A DNA stretch of 64,000 nucleotides, taken from Streptomyces sp. NBC_01439. Lineage in GTDB: Bacteria > Actinomycetota > Actinomycetes > Streptomycetales > Streptomycetaceae. The stretch's first letter is position 1; each line of letters opens with the position of its first letter. Of this stretch, positions 34,180-42,490 are shown in pieces. The notes beneath the pieces are model-generated. The model was not told the origin of the DNA. It was given only the letters and a program-made list of their open reading frames with translations, and made no database searches. Location: contig NZ_CP109487.1 of the NCBI RefSeq assembly GCF_036227605.1, forward strand, positions 4,338,501 to 4,402,500. The letters are read 5' to 3'. The translations under genes and the position numbers were made by a program.

Positions 34180-34986
34180 GTGCCCGACATGAACGGCCCC
34201 TACAAGCCCGGCACTCCCTGCTGGATCGACCTGATGGTCCCCGACCAGCAGGCCGCCCTCGACTTCTACTGCGACGTGTTCGGCTGGCAGGGCGAGGTCG
34301 GCCCGGCCGAGCAGGGCGGATACTCCGTCTGCACCCTCAAGGGGCAGCCGGTCGCCGGCATCATGAAGGCGATGAACCCGGACGGCACCGTCCCGGACCC
34401 GATGCCGCCGACCGCGTGGACCACGTACCTGGCCACCGACTCCCTCGACTCCACCCTCAAGTCGGTCACCGACTCCCACGGCACGGTCATGATGGGCCCG
34501 ATGGACGTCATGGACCTCGGCCGGATGGCCGTGATCGCCGACCCCACCGGCGCCGTCGTCGGCCTGTGGCAGGCCGGCACCTTCGACGGCGCGGGCATCG
34601 TCAACGAACACGGCGCGCTCATCTGGAACGAGCTGAACACCCCCGACGTCCCCGCCGCGGCCGCCTTCTACACCGCCGTCCTGCCCGTCACCACGACTCG
34701 GTCCGAGATGCCGGGCGCCGGGGAGTACACCGAGTTCAAGGTCGGCGACCGCGCGGTCGGCGGAATGATGGACCTCGCCAAGTTGCCCGCCGGGGTGCCG
34801 CCGCACTGGATGCCGTACTTCCACGTGGACAGCGTCGACGAGATCCAGGCCGCCGTCGTACGGGCCGGCGGCAGCGTCATGGCCCCGGCCTTCGACATGG
34901 TGGCGGGCCGGATGGCCGTCCTCGCGGACCCCCAGGGCGGCACCTTCTCGGTGATCACTTCGACGGTGACGGAGCAGCCCGTCTGA
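34180..34986 (+). CDS. Two-domain VOC (glyoxalase/bleomycin resistance-like) protein
   Basis: A 268-residue protein made of two vicinal-oxygen-chelate domains in tandem: first GTPCWIDLMVPDQQAALDFYCDVFGW to ADPTGAVVGLWQ, second HGALIWNELNTPDVPAAAAFYTAVL to ADPQGGTFSVIT. This is the arrangement of the mycobacterial 27-kDa antigen Cfp30B and its Streptomyces relatives. Classic metal ligands are partly replaced (Trp and Asn at His positions), so catalysis is uncertain. GTG 34180 has a CCGGAGG SD. A monocistronic unit ending in a strong terminator at 35084-35120. Confidence 0.88.
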   Translation: MPDMNGPYKPGTPCWIDLMVPDQQAALDFYCDVFGWQGEVGPAEQGGYSVCTLKGQPVAGIMKAMNPDGTVPDPMPPTAWTTYLATDSLDSTLKSVTDSHGTVMMGPMDVMDLGRMAVIADPTGAVVGLWQAGTFDGAGIVNEHGALIWNELNTPDVPAAAAFYTAVLPVTTTRSEMPGAGEYTEFKVGDRAVGGMMDLAKLPAGVPPHWMPYFHVDSVDEIQAAVVRAGGSVMAPAFDMVAGRMAVLADPQGGTFSVITSTVTEQPV

Positions 34987-35083
34987 CGTTTTTCGGGTGC
35001 ACAGGGCATGTTCCCCGCCCCCTGTGCACCGCCTCCTTCCGTCTGCCACGTCATCCGCGGCGGACGGAAGTACCGTGAACGCG

Positions 35084-35120
35084 AATGCCCCCCGACTGAT
35101 TTCGGCAGTCGGGGGGCATT
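35084..35120. terminator. Strong terminator
   Basis: A perfect 15-bp stem AATGCCCCCCGACTG / CAGTCGGGGGGCATT with a 7-nt loop, ~100 bp after the VOC gene. The 34987-35083 gap holds no other gene I can support. Confidence 0.85.
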
Positions 35121-35258
35121 TGCTCGATTACAGTCCGCGCAGCATTCTCAGACCGGAGCGCGAGGCGATATCAACATCACCCCGAGAATTGGTCAAACAG
35201 GCAACCAGAATCCGCCCGGGTCGCGCCCACGAGAATTCCACACCTTGATCCGGTCGGA

Positions 35259-35453
35259 TCAAATGTGCTCACTGGGGTTGGCCGGCTGGTAGAAGTTCCA
35301 GCTTCCCGGGCCGTGGTGCTGCCCGTCCGGGGAGTTGCCGGAGGGGCAAGCTCCGTTGTCGGAGCGACCGTTCCACCACATGGAGCAACAGTGGTTACAG
35401 AAGCGCCAGTTGTCCTGGAACGCCGTCACGTCGTTGGGGAGGGGGAGGGCCAC
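35259..35453 (-). CDS. Small Cys/Trp-rich protein
   Basis: A 64-residue protein without a signal peptide. The core DNWRFCNHCCSMWWNG...ACPSGN...GPGSWNFYQP resembles the NWRxCxxCxxMFF-x-G-x-CPAGGxH unit seen, often in tandem, in Streptomyces extracellular or lectin-like proteins, here as a single unit. The four Cys could bind metal or form disulfides. GTG 35453 is chosen because GAAGG lies 5 nt upstream; the frame is open to 35498 without an SD. It sits alone in a locally AT-richer patch (35121-35700) next to whiJ-type regulators. No function is known to me. Confidence 0.65.
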   Translation of the reverse strand: MALPLPNDVTAFQDNWRFCNHCCSMWWNGRSDNGACPSGNSPDGQHHGPGSWNFYQPANPSEHI

Positions 35454-35706
35454 GGCGGCCTTCTTTCTGGAGTGGAGATGACGCGAACCCCTACGCAATC
35501 AGCCCGATACGGCGGGCCTACACACGGGGGCCGCGATCCGAACAAGGGAATAGTACGCACCGAATACCTAGAATTCGGGCGCGCCACGCCGCCGTGTCGG
35601 AATTTCGATTACCCCCCATGCGCTATCATTCCCGGAGAAACGAATCTCTTGAGGGTGGAATTCATTCCCACCTAAGAATTTCAGGAAAGCGCATTCTGGG
35701 AAGATG
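35454..35706. other. AT-richer intergenic patch
   Basis: Contains promoter-like AT-rich stretches (for example around 35550-35660) that could serve the leftward Cys/Trp-rich gene. Short frames here have no SD or codon bias. Its base composition differs clearly from flanking genes. I see no RNA gene. Confidence 0.4.
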
Positions 35707-36165
35707 TCACGGGCGCCCGATTCGGAACTCGCACCAGACGACCTTTCCGGGGGTCCGCGCCAGCACTCCCCACTCGTCGGCGAGCGCAGTGACGAGGGTG
35801 AGGCCCTGACCGTGCGGCCGGTCGCGGAGCCGCGTCGCTCCGGGCCCGCCGTCGTGCACCTCGATGCGGACGGTCGCGTCCTCGAAGCCGTACAGCCGCA
35901 GCAGGTAGCCGCGGCCGGGCGGGACGCCGTGGCGCAGGGCGTTGGTGGCCAGCTCGCTCACGCAGAGCAACATTTCGTCGTGGCGTTCGGTGACCACCCA
36001 CGCCTGCAAGGTGTCACGTGTGAACTGGCGTGCAGCCGCGACCGTTCGAGGTGAGCGCAGGTAGAGCCGCTCGCGCACGAGCGCCGCCTGAATAGTTGGA
36101 TTCACGGGACGATCGTCGCGTTGCGTGACTAGCGTGTGGCTGAGCGCCAACCCGTACTCCTTCAT
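35707..36165 (-). CDS. ATP-binding protein, GHKL anti-sigma/regulatory kinase-like
   Basis: A 152-residue HATPase_c (SpoIIAB/RsbW-like) domain protein. N-box ELATNALRHG and G1-box VHDGGPG are present, and the end is GKVVWCEFRI. It lacks a phosphorylated-His domain, as in anti-sigma kinases. Such ATPases are standard members of the whiJ-type trio with XRE-DUF5753 and DUF397 proteins, encoded next door. ATG 36165 has no strong SD; a GTG (VNPTIQ...) ~20 codons later is an alternative start. The ATPase and XRE genes are divergent, sharing 53 bp. Confidence 0.85.
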   Translation of the reverse strand: MKEYGLALSHTLVTQRDDRPVNPTIQAALVRERLYLRSPRTVAAARQFTRDTLQAWVVTERHDEMLLCVSELATNALRHGVPPGRGYLLRLYGFEDATVRIEVHDGGPGATRLRDRPHGQGLTLVTALADEWGVLARTPGKVVWCEFRIGRP

Positions 36166-36218
36166 GAGTACGGGTCGGCACGGGGTATTCCGCGTGCGCG
36201 GGTGGGGAGTTCGCTGTC

Positions 36219-37061
36219 ATGCCACCGAGGAAACGAGTACGGCCGAACGCGACGACCATGAAGATGGTCGGCGCGATGGTGGCCGCCGCCCGCATCGCCA
36301 AGAACCTGACCCAGAAGCAGCTCGGAGAGCTGGTCCGGCTCGATGCGGAGACCATCGCGTCCATCGAGCAGGGCCGGCGCGCGCTGATGCCGAACGTCGC
36401 GGAGCTGATGGACTTCCACCTGGGCCTGCCGGGTCTACTGACCGTGGCGGCGAACGAGATGCCGGCCGTCGACGCGACCCCGCCGTGGGCCGAGGAGTAC
36501 ATGGACCATGAGGCGCGTGCGATCGCGCTTTCCTGGTTCGACAACCAGGTGGTGCCGGGTCTTCTCCAGACCGAGAGCTACGCCCGGGCCGTCTTCAGGT
36601 GCCGCGTCCCGGCCCACCCCGAGGCGGAGATCGAGGCGCTGACCGCCCGGCGCATCGCACGCCAGGAAATCCTGCACCGCGCCTCGCCACCGACCCTGAG
36701 CTTCGTGATCTGGGAGGCCGTGCTCCGCGACCGCCTCGGCGGGGACGAGGTGTACGCGGAGCAGCTGCGCCACCTCCGCGCCTGCGCCGACCTACCGGAC
36801 GTGAGCCTCCAGGTGATGCCGCTGGGTGGGACCTCGCACGCCGCTCTCGACGGTCCGTTCACCATCGTGGAGACCCAGGCCCACCAGCACCTCGGCTACA
36901 CCGAGACCCAACGCGGCAGCCATCTGATCTCGGACCCCAATGAGGTCAGCATCATGGCGCGCAGGTATGCAATGCTGCGGACTCAGGCCCTCAACACCGA
37001 GCAGACGCGGGGCCTGTTGGACCGCCTGCTAGGAGAGACATGCGTGCCACGACCGCACTGA
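36219..37061 (+). CDS. WhiJ-like XRE-family regulator (DUF5753)
   Basis: A 280-residue protein: XRE helix-turn-helix at ~15-65 (VAAARIAKNLTQKQLGELVRLDAETIASIEQGRR), then the DUF5753 domain (EARAIALSWFDNQVVPGLLQTESYARAV... to ...MARRYAMLRTQAL). These are hallmarks of the WhiJ family, which in S. coelicolor affects development. The DUF397 gene overlaps its 3' end by 22 bp, and the ATPase gene is divergent. ATG 36219 has GGGGAG at 9 nt. DUF5753 is thought to sense or bind the DUF397 partner. Confidence 0.92.
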   Translation: MPPRKRVRPNATTMKMVGAMVAAARIAKNLTQKQLGELVRLDAETIASIEQGRRALMPNVAELMDFHLGLPGLLTVAANEMPAVDATPPWAEEYMDHEARAIALSWFDNQVVPGLLQTESYARAVFRCRVPAHPEAEIEALTARRIARQEILHRASPPTLSFVIWEAVLRDRLGGDEVYAEQLRHLRACADLPDVSLQVMPLGGTSHAALDGPFTIVETQAHQHLGYTETQRGSHLISDPNEVSIMARRYAMLRTQALNTEQTRGLLDRLLGETCVPRPH

Positions 37062-37285
37062 AGTGGTTCAAGTCCAGCTACAGCGGCAGCGAAGGCGGCC
37101 AGTGCCTGGAAGTTGCCGTGGCCTGGCGCAAGTCCTCGTACAGCGGCAGCGACGGCGGTCAGTGCGTCGAGGTTGCCACCTGCACCGACACGGTCCACGT
37201 CAGGGACTCGAAGGTCCAGGACGGCCCCGTCCTGGATCTCGCCCCGGCGAGCTGGGCGCAGCTGACCGGCTGGGTCAGCCGGTAG
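37040..37285 (+). CDS. DUF397 protein with duplicated N-terminal motif
   Basis: An 81-residue DUF397 protein, the usual small partner of WhiJ-like XRE regulators. The family core (W-KSSYSG-GGxCVEVA... VHVRDSK... GPVL) is complete, but its first half is duplicated: KSSYSGSEGGQCLEVA (11-26) and KSSYSGSDGGQCVEVA (31-46). A normal DUF397 is ~60-70 residues. ATG 37040 has AGGAG at 6 nt. Overlap with the XRE gene implies coupled translation. The duplicated loop may alter partner binding. Confidence 0.92.
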   Translation: MRATTALKWFKSSYSGSEGGQCLEVAVAWRKSSYSGSDGGQCVEVATCTDTVHVRDSKVQDGPVLDLAPASWAQLTGWVSR

Positions 37286-37303
37286 CGGCAATGCCGGCGG
37301 CGG

Positions 37304-38074
37304 TCACCCCGCCCGCTCGGCGACCAGCGGGGCGAGGCCGTCCAGGATGCGGTCCAGGCCGAAGCGGAACTGGTAGTCCGGCTCGCCGGATCCGGTGAAC
37401 GCGTCGGAGTCCAGCAGTCGCGTCACCGCCGGGTGGCTGTCGGGGCCGGCGAGCAGCCGCAGGGTGCGGACGTACTGGGCCAGGGCCTGCTCCGGGGCCG
37501 TGCCCGACTTCACGATGGCGTCGATCATGTCCGCGGCCATGGTGGCCTCGTTCCGCACCAGGCCGCCGATCAGGATGATCGTGGAGAGCTTCTCGCCCTC
37601 CTTCAGGCCCGTACCGGCCATCGCTGCGAGCCCCCGGTCCATCCAGGCCAGCTGGTTCGGGGTCGCGGGCGGGGCCGTGATCGGGATGCGCAGGATCCAG
37701 GAGTTGGCCATGAGCACGGCCCGCTGCGCGTACGCCCAGTTCGTCAGCAGCTCGCGCCAGCCCCACCCGGCCGCCTCTGGCGGCAACGGCGGCGGGGTGC
37801 CGACCCCCGCGTCCGACATGAGGACGTACAGCTCCTCCTTGGCTGCGACGTACCGGTAGAGGGACATCGTCGAGACGCCCAGCTCCTTGGCCACCCGGCC
37901 CATGGAGACGGCGTCCGTCCCCTCACCCGCGGCCAGCGTCACGGCCGCCTCCACGATCTTCGGCAGGGTGAGCGTGGGGCGCGGCCCCTTGCCGGGGCGT
38001 TCGCGCAGGCCCCAGGCCATCTCCAGGCTGGCCGGGAGCCCGGTCCCGCTGTCCTCGTCGTCCTCGTCCGCCAT
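37304..38074 (-). CDS. TetR family transcriptional regulator
   Basis: A 256-residue TetR-type repressor: helix-turn-helix SMGRVAKELGVSTMSLYRYVAAKEEL near residues 56-82 and a C-terminal TetR_C ligand-binding domain (~90-250). ATG 38074 has GAGAAG upstream and leaves the perfect operator 38107-38129 in the leader/promoter. ATG 38101 is possible but would lie 6 bp from the operator. It is divergent from the DrrAB-type exporter genes, which it probably represses. The ligand is likely an exported drug or metabolite (inference). Confidence 0.9.
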   Translation of the reverse strand: MADEDDEDSGTGLPASLEMAWGLRERPGKGPRPTLTLPKIVEAAVTLAAGEGTDAVSMGRVAKELGVSTMSLYRYVAAKEELYVLMSDAGVGTPPPLPPEAAGWGWRELLTNWAYAQRAVLMANSWILRIPITAPPATPNQLAWMDRGLAAMAGTGLKEGEKLSTIILIGGLVRNEATMAADMIDAIVKSGTAPEQALAQYVRTLRLLAGPDSHPAVTRLLDSDAFTGSGEPDYQFRFGLDRILDGLAPLVAERAG

Positions 38075-38106
38075 GACCGCCCACTTCTCGATTGCCCCCA
38101 TCCTAG

Positions 38107-38129
38107 TTCTGTGTATTACTTACACAGAA
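38107..38129. promoter_or_regulatory. TetR operator
   Basis: A perfect dyad TTCTGTGTA-TTACT-TACACAGAA between the divergent tetR and ABC exporter starts. Arm length and position are those of an autoregulatory TetR operator controlling both directions. Confidence 0.85.
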
Positions 38130-38174
38130 GAGCGTAAGGCATACGCAGAAGCTTGGAAGGGAGCACCGTCCCTC

Positions 38175-39110
38175 ATGACCACGCACGCCTCCGGCGAATT
38201 CGGCATCCACGCCGCCGGCCTCACCAAGTCCTACGGCGACCTCCGCGTCCTGGACGGCATCGACCTGTCCGTCCCGCGCGGCAGCGTCCTCGCCCTCCTC
38301 GGCCCCAACGGAGCCGGCAAGACCACCACCGTCCGGATCCTCGCCACCCTCACCGCCGCGGACTCCGGCACCGTGCGCGTCGCCGGGCACGACACCGTGA
38401 CCGCACGCTCCCGGGTGCGCGAACTCATCGCCCTCACAGGCCAGTTCGCCGCCGTTGACGAACTCCAGACCGGCACCGAGACCCTGCGCATGATGGGCCG
38501 CCTGGCCGGGCTCTCCCCGCGCGCCGCCCGCACCCGCGCCGACGAGCTCCTCACCCGGTTCGGCCTCACCGAGGCGGCCGCCCGCACCGCGAAGACGTAC
38601 TCCGGCGGCATGCGCCGCCGCCTCGACCTCGCCGCGAGCCTGGTCTCCCGGCCCGAGGTGATCTTCCTCGACGAGCCGACCACCGGGCTCGACCCGCGCA
38701 GCCGCCAGGACCTGTGGGAGCTCGTACGGGAACTGCGCGCCGACGGTACGACCGTGCTGCTCACCACCCAGTACCTGGAGGAAGCGGACCAGCTCGCCGA
38801 CCGCGTCGCCGTGCTGGCCGACGGACGGATCGCCGCCGAGGGCACCCCCGCCGAGCTCAAGTCCCGTGTCGCGGGCCACCGGCTGGACCTCACGTTCGCC
38901 ACCCGGGCCGCCTACGAGGCGCTGGCCCCGCGCGCGGTGCACCGCGCCCCGGAAGAGCTCACGCTCGGCCTGGCCACCGACGGCACCGCCGCCCACGTCC
39001 GGACCCTGCTCGACGAACTCGACCCGGACCGCACCGACATCGACCGCTTCGCCCTGCGCAGCGCCACCCTCGACGACGTCTTCCTCGCCCTGACGGGAGC
39101 CGACCGATGA
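38175..39110 (+). CDS. DrrA-type ABC transporter ATP-binding protein
   Basis: A 311-residue ATPase: Walker A GPNGAGKT (43-50), signature YSGGMRRR (142-149), Walker B VIFLDEPTTG (162-171) and switch His replaced by Gln (LTTQYLEEADQ), as is typical of DrrA-type antibiotic exporters. The C-terminal ~90 residues match the DrrA extension. ATG 38175 has GGGAG ~12 nt upstream. ATGA overlap with the permease gene. Together they form a drug or lipid exporter under the divergent TetR. Confidence 0.94.
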   Translation: MTTHASGEFGIHAAGLTKSYGDLRVLDGIDLSVPRGSVLALLGPNGAGKTTTVRILATLTAADSGTVRVAGHDTVTARSRVRELIALTGQFAAVDELQTGTETLRMMGRLAGLSPRAARTRADELLTRFGLTEAAARTAKTYSGGMRRRLDLAASLVSRPEVIFLDEPTTGLDPRSRQDLWELVRELRADGTTVLLTTQYLEEADQLADRVAVLADGRIAAEGTPAELKSRVAGHRLDLTFATRAAYEALAPRAVHRAPEELTLGLATDGTAAHVRTLLDELDPDRTDIDRFALRSATLDDVFLALTGADR

Positions 39111-39862
39111 CCGCCGTACCCGTGAACGCCTTCACCCTGGCCGGCCGCAGCCTCCGCATCAGCAGCCGGCGGCCCGACGCGCTGATCGCCGCCCTGATGC
39201 TGCCCGTCATGCTGATGCTGATCTTCGTCTACTTCTTCGGCGGGGCCATCGACACCGGCACGGCGTACGTCACGTACGTGGTGCCCGGCGCCATGCTGCT
39301 CTGTGCCGGCTTCGGGGCGGCCTCCACCGCCGTCAGCGTTTCCGAGGACATGAGGGACGGCGTCGTCGACCGCTTCCGCTCCCTCGATGTCGGCGGCATC
39401 CCGATCCTCGCCGGGCACGTGGCGGCCTCGGTGGTGCGCAACCTGATCTCCACCACCCTGGTCCTCGCCGTCGCCGTCGCGATCGGCTTCCGACCCCAGG
39501 CGGGCCCGGCCGCCGTCCTCGCCGCGGCCGGCCTGCTGTTGACGTACATCACGGCGATCTCGTGGCTGGCCGCCGCACTCGGGCTGCTCGCCAAGTCCCC
39601 CGAGGCGGCGGGCGGTTTCACCTTCCTGATGATGTTCCTGCCGTACCCGTCCAGCGCCTTCGTCCCCATCGGGACCATGCCCGGCTGGCTCCACGGCTTC
39701 GCCGACCACCAGCCGCTGACCCCGGTGATCGAATCCCTGCGCGCACTGCTCCTGGCGCAGCCCGCGGGCAGTGCGCCCTGGGTGGCCCTGACCTGGTGCG
39801 CGGGCATCACGGCCGCGGCCATGGCCCTGGCGGCGGTTCTGTTCCGCAGCAGGACCCGCTGA
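39107..39862 (+). CDS. DrrB-type ABC-2 permease
   Basis: A 251-residue ABC-2 transporter permease with six hydrophobic segments, for example LIAALMLPVMLMLIFVYFF, YVVPGAMLLCAGFGAAS and AVLAAAGLLLTYITAISWLAAALGLL. The conserved MRDGVVDRFRSL after segment 2 and a PLTPVIESLRALL loop near the end are typical of DrrB. Start ATG 39107 overlaps the ATPase stop. The substrate is unknown. The terminator stem begins inside its last codons. Confidence 0.93.
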   Translation: MTAVPVNAFTLAGRSLRISSRRPDALIAALMLPVMLMLIFVYFFGGAIDTGTAYVTYVVPGAMLLCAGFGAASTAVSVSEDMRDGVVDRFRSLDVGGIPILAGHVAASVVRNLISTTLVLAVAVAIGFRPQAGPAAVLAAAGLLLTYITAISWLAAALGLLAKSPEAAGGFTFLMMFLPYPSSAFVPIGTMPGWLHGFADHQPLTPVIESLRALLLAQPAGSAPWVALTWCAGITAAAMALAAVLFRSRTR

Positions 39863-39890
39863 GGGGCCCCTGTTCGGAGCCCCTCAGCGG
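39856..39890 (+). terminator. Terminator overlapping the permease stop codon
   Basis: A 12-bp perfect stem CCGCTGAGGGGC / GCCCCTCAGCGG with an 11-nt loop. The left arm includes the TGA of the permease gene. Confidence 0.75.
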
Positions 39891-39912
39891 GCCTGTGAAC
39901 CTGCCGCTCAGC

Positions 39913-40185
39913 TCAGCGGTTGAGCGGGTAGGAAGTACGGCCCGTTGCCTCGTCGATCTCCGAGTGGGCCTTCTGCAGCATCTGCGAAGCGAGATCCATG
40001 AGCGCGCGAGCGCCCGCGATCTCTTCCCCGACCCTCAACTGCTCCGGGTCGGAGGGGTGACGCAAGGCATAGCCTCGCGCCTTGATCTCGGAGCCGTCCC
40101 CGAGCCTGACCAGGGCCGCCGCACTGGTGCGGTGGCCCTCCTCGGTGAATTCGAGCTCCACATGCCACCCGACGAGCGTGGCCAT
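39913..40185 (-). CDS. DUF1876 (dsRBD-like) protein
   Basis: A 90-residue protein with the DUF1876 fold: WHVELEFTEEGHRTSAAALVRLGDG, ARGYALRHPSDPEQLRVGEEIAGARAL. The family is common in actinobacteria and has a small alpha/beta fold; a role in general stress is suspected but unproven. The start is firm: ATG 40185 with GGAGGTGA at 6 nt. It is transcribed alone, toward the exporter terminator. Confidence 0.9.
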   Translation of the reverse strand: MATLVGWHVELEFTEEGHRTSAAALVRLGDGSEIKARGYALRHPSDPEQLRVGEEIAGARALMDLASQMLQKAHSEIDEATGRTSYPLNR

Positions 40186-40297
40186 GGTGCATCACCTCCA
40201 GGGGGTCACCCTTCCCTCCAGGGTGCGCCCGCGCCCGTTCCGGCGCGAGCGGGGACGGCCGAGCACTGCGGGGGCCGGCTGACCGCGTTGAACGACC

Positions 40298-40939
40298 TCA
40301 GCAGTCGAAGGTCCAGAACAGCCCGACCTCGGTGTCGGAGACGATGACCAGGCCGGCGTCCTCCCAGTAGAAGGTCATCGGGGCATAGCCCCAGTGGGAC
40401 GCCCCGAAGTCCAGCGTGCCGTTCCGGCCCGCACCGACGGTGACGTTGGTGTAGCACGCGAACGTGTGCCCGTAGCGGGCGAGGACGGTGCGGACCGTGT
40501 CCTGCAGCTCGTCGAAGCCCTCGGTGAACCGTTCGAGGTTCCGGAGGGTGCAGCCGCCGTCGGTGAGTGCGAGGAGGAGGTTCTCGGCGCTCGCACGGTC
40601 GATCTCGTGCAACCGTTCCCCGACGTCGGCCGGGGTGAGCCGACGCCGGGGATCGGCCCCGTGGGGCGGGCGGAAGGGAAAGGCGGGCACTTCCGTCGTG
40701 CGCTCGTCCGCGGTGTCGTCGAGCCCGACCCAGCCACGCGGGTCGGGGACGGCGCGTTCCATGACGGCGAGCACGTCGGTCCGCCAGTCCTCGTGCTCGC
40801 GCGGACCGGTGGCGCTGAACGTGAACGCGTCCTCGTAGAGGTGCCGGACCGCCGCCTCCCAGGACGCCCGGTCGATCGACAGATCGCCCCCTTGGATGTC
40901 GCCCCCCTTGATACCGACGTGCCGAGTGCGCACGTACAC
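40298..40939 (-). CDS. Protein of unknown function
   Basis: A 213-residue soluble protein. Features: WEAAVRHLYEDAFTFSATGPREHEDW near the N-terminus, a helical middle (GERLHEIDRASAENLLLALTDGG) and a beta-rich end (WGYAPMTFYWEDAGLVIVSDTEVGLFWTFDC). The C-terminal Cys is the last residue. I recognise no family. The leader has two near-identical AAGGGGGGCGA / AAGGGGGCGA runs (in codons ~11-20), so the true start could be later than GTG 40939. Confidence 0.65.
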   Translation of the reverse strand: MYVRTRHVGIKGGDIQGGDLSIDRASWEAAVRHLYEDAFTFSATGPREHEDWRTDVLAVMERAVPDPRGWVGLDDTADERTTEVPAFPFRPPHGADPRRRLTPADVGERLHEIDRASAENLLLALTDGGCTLRNLERFTEGFDELQDTVRTVLARYGHTFACYTNVTVGAGRNGTLDFGASHWGYAPMTFYWEDAGLVIVSDTEVGLFWTFDC

Positions 40940-41022
40940 CTACGAAATTGGCAGTCCTCCGGGCCGCGCACATGAGTACGCGCACTCATGTTCGCGATCA
41001 TCCGGCGGAGTTCACTGAAGCC

Positions 41023-41376
41023 ATGCCCCTGACTCCGGACACCGCCGCCCGCCACCCCCGCGCGTTCGTCGCGCCGCTCGTCTCCACCCTGCTGACGCTG
41101 CCGGCGGCCGCCGTCGCGTTCTTCTTCGTCGGGCTGTCCCCGATGGCCTGCGACTCCTGCGGCGATGCGGCGAGCGACCGGTTCGACGCCTCGTACGACG
41201 TCGCCTTCCCCGTCTTCGGGTTCGGCCTGCTGCTGGTGCTGGTCGTGCTGGTCGCCGCGTGGGGGCTGCCCTGGCAGCGGCGCTACGCCGCCGCCAGGGT
41301 GTGGTGCGCGGTGACCGCTCCGGCCGCCGTCGTCTTCGACTTCATCGTCTTCCACGGCCTCGTCGACTGGCCGTAG
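41023..41376 (+). CDS. Small two- or three-segment membrane protein
   Basis: A 117-residue membrane protein: hydrophobic segments ~13-36 (PLVSTLLTLPAAAVAFFFVG), ~60-80 (VFGFGLLLVLVVLVAAWGL) and ~92-110 (VWCAVTAPAAVVFDFIVF). A CDSC motif lies between the first two on what would be an external loop. ATG 41023 begins the conserved-looking part; the frame opens at 40948 with other ATGs but weak SDs. It is convergent with hemB (15 bp between). No family recognised. Confidence 0.65.
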   Translation: MPLTPDTAARHPRAFVAPLVSTLLTLPAAAVAFFFVGLSPMACDSCGDAASDRFDASYDVAFPVFGFGLLLVLVVLVAAWGLPWQRRYAAARVWCAVTAPAAVVFDFIVFHGLVDWP

Positions 41377-41391
41377 GTGCGGACCGGACCG

Positions 41392-42393
41392 TCAGCGGGT
41401 CTCTCGCAGCCAGCCCGCGACCTCGGTCGCCCAGTAGGTGAGGATCGTGTCGGCACCCGCCCGCTTAATGCCCAGCAGGGTCTCCAGGATGGCGCGGTCG
41501 CGCTCGATCCAGCCCTTCTCCGCCGCCGCCTCGACCATCGCGTACTCGCCGCTGATCTGGTACGCCGCCACCGGAACGTCCACCGCCTGCGCGACCCGGT
41601 GCAGGATGTCGAGGTAGGGGCCGGCCGGCTTGACCATCACCATGTCCGCGCCCTCCTCCAGGTCGAGGGCGAGCTCCCGCAGGGACTCCCGGGCGTTCGC
41701 CGGGTCCTGCTGGTACGTCTTGCGGTCGCCCTGCAGCGAGGAGGCGACGGCCTCGCGGAAGGGACCGTAGAAGGCGGAGGAGTACTTCGCCGTGTAGGCG
41801 AGGATCGAGACGTCCTCGTGCCCGGTCTCGTCCAGCGCGTCCCGGATGACGCCGACCTGTCCGTCCATCATCCCGCTCGGCCCGACCACGTGGACGCCCG
41901 CGTCGGCCTGGACCTGCGCCATCTCGGCGTAGCGTTCCAGCGTCGCGTCGTTGTCGACCCGCCCGTGCTCGTCCAGCACGCCGCAGTGGCCGTGGTCGGT
42001 GTACTCGTCCAGGCACAGGTCCGACATGATCACCAGGTCGTCCCCGACCTCGGCCTTCACATCGCGGATCGCGACTTGGAGGATCCCGTCCGGCTCGGTG
42101 CCCGCCGTGCCCAGCGCGTCCTTGTTCTCGTCGGCCGGGACACCGAACAGCATGATCCCGGAGACCCCCGCCTCGACCGCCTCGACGGCGGCCTTCCGCA
42201 GCGTGTCCCGGGTGTGCTGCACGACGCCCGGCATCGCGGAGATCGCCAGGGGCTCGCTGATGCCCTCCCGGACGAACGCCGGGAGGATCAGGTCCGAGGG
42301 GTGCAGCCGGTTCTCCGCGACCATCCGTCGCATCGCCGGGGTGGTGCGCAGCCGGCGGGGCCGCGAACCGGGGAAGGATCCGTACGCGCTCAT
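41392..42393 (-). CDS. hemB: Delta-aminolevulinic acid dehydratase (porphobilinogen synthase)
   Basis: A 333-residue enzyme condensing two 5-aminolevulinate molecules to porphobilinogen. The Schiff-base lysines are K203 ([14 protein letters not shown]) and K255 ([10 protein letters not shown]). The metal loop reads [16 protein letters not shown] (125-140), keeping Cys127 and Cys137 around the active-site metal. ATG 42393 is the only start near the usual N-terminus. It is separated from hemACD by unrelated genes (42.5-46 kb), so it has its own promoter and no Rex site is visible here. Confidence 0.97.
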   Translation of the reverse strand: MSAYGSFPGSRPRRLRTTPAMRRMVAENRLHPSDLILPAFVREGISEPLAISAMPGVVQHTRDTLRKAAVEAVEAGVSGIMLFGVPADENKDALGTAGTEPDGILQVAIRDVKAEVGDDLVIMSDLCLDEYTDHGHCGVLDEHGRVDNDATLERYAEMAQVQADAGVHVVGPSGMMDGQVGVIRDALDETGHEDVSILAYTAKYSSAFYGPFREAVASSLQGDRKTYQQDPANARESLRELALDLEEGADMVMVKPAGPYLDILHRVAQAVDVPVAAYQISGEYAMVEAAAEKGWIERDRAILETLLGIKRAGADTILTYWATEVAGWLRETR

Positions 42394-42490
42394 CTTCAGT
42401 CGCCTCTTCGAGCATCGACAGCAGTCCGGACAAGGGTAGGGCCCGGACTCCCCGCTCCCGGGCCCCGCCCGGCTCCCGGCCGGCCGTCGG

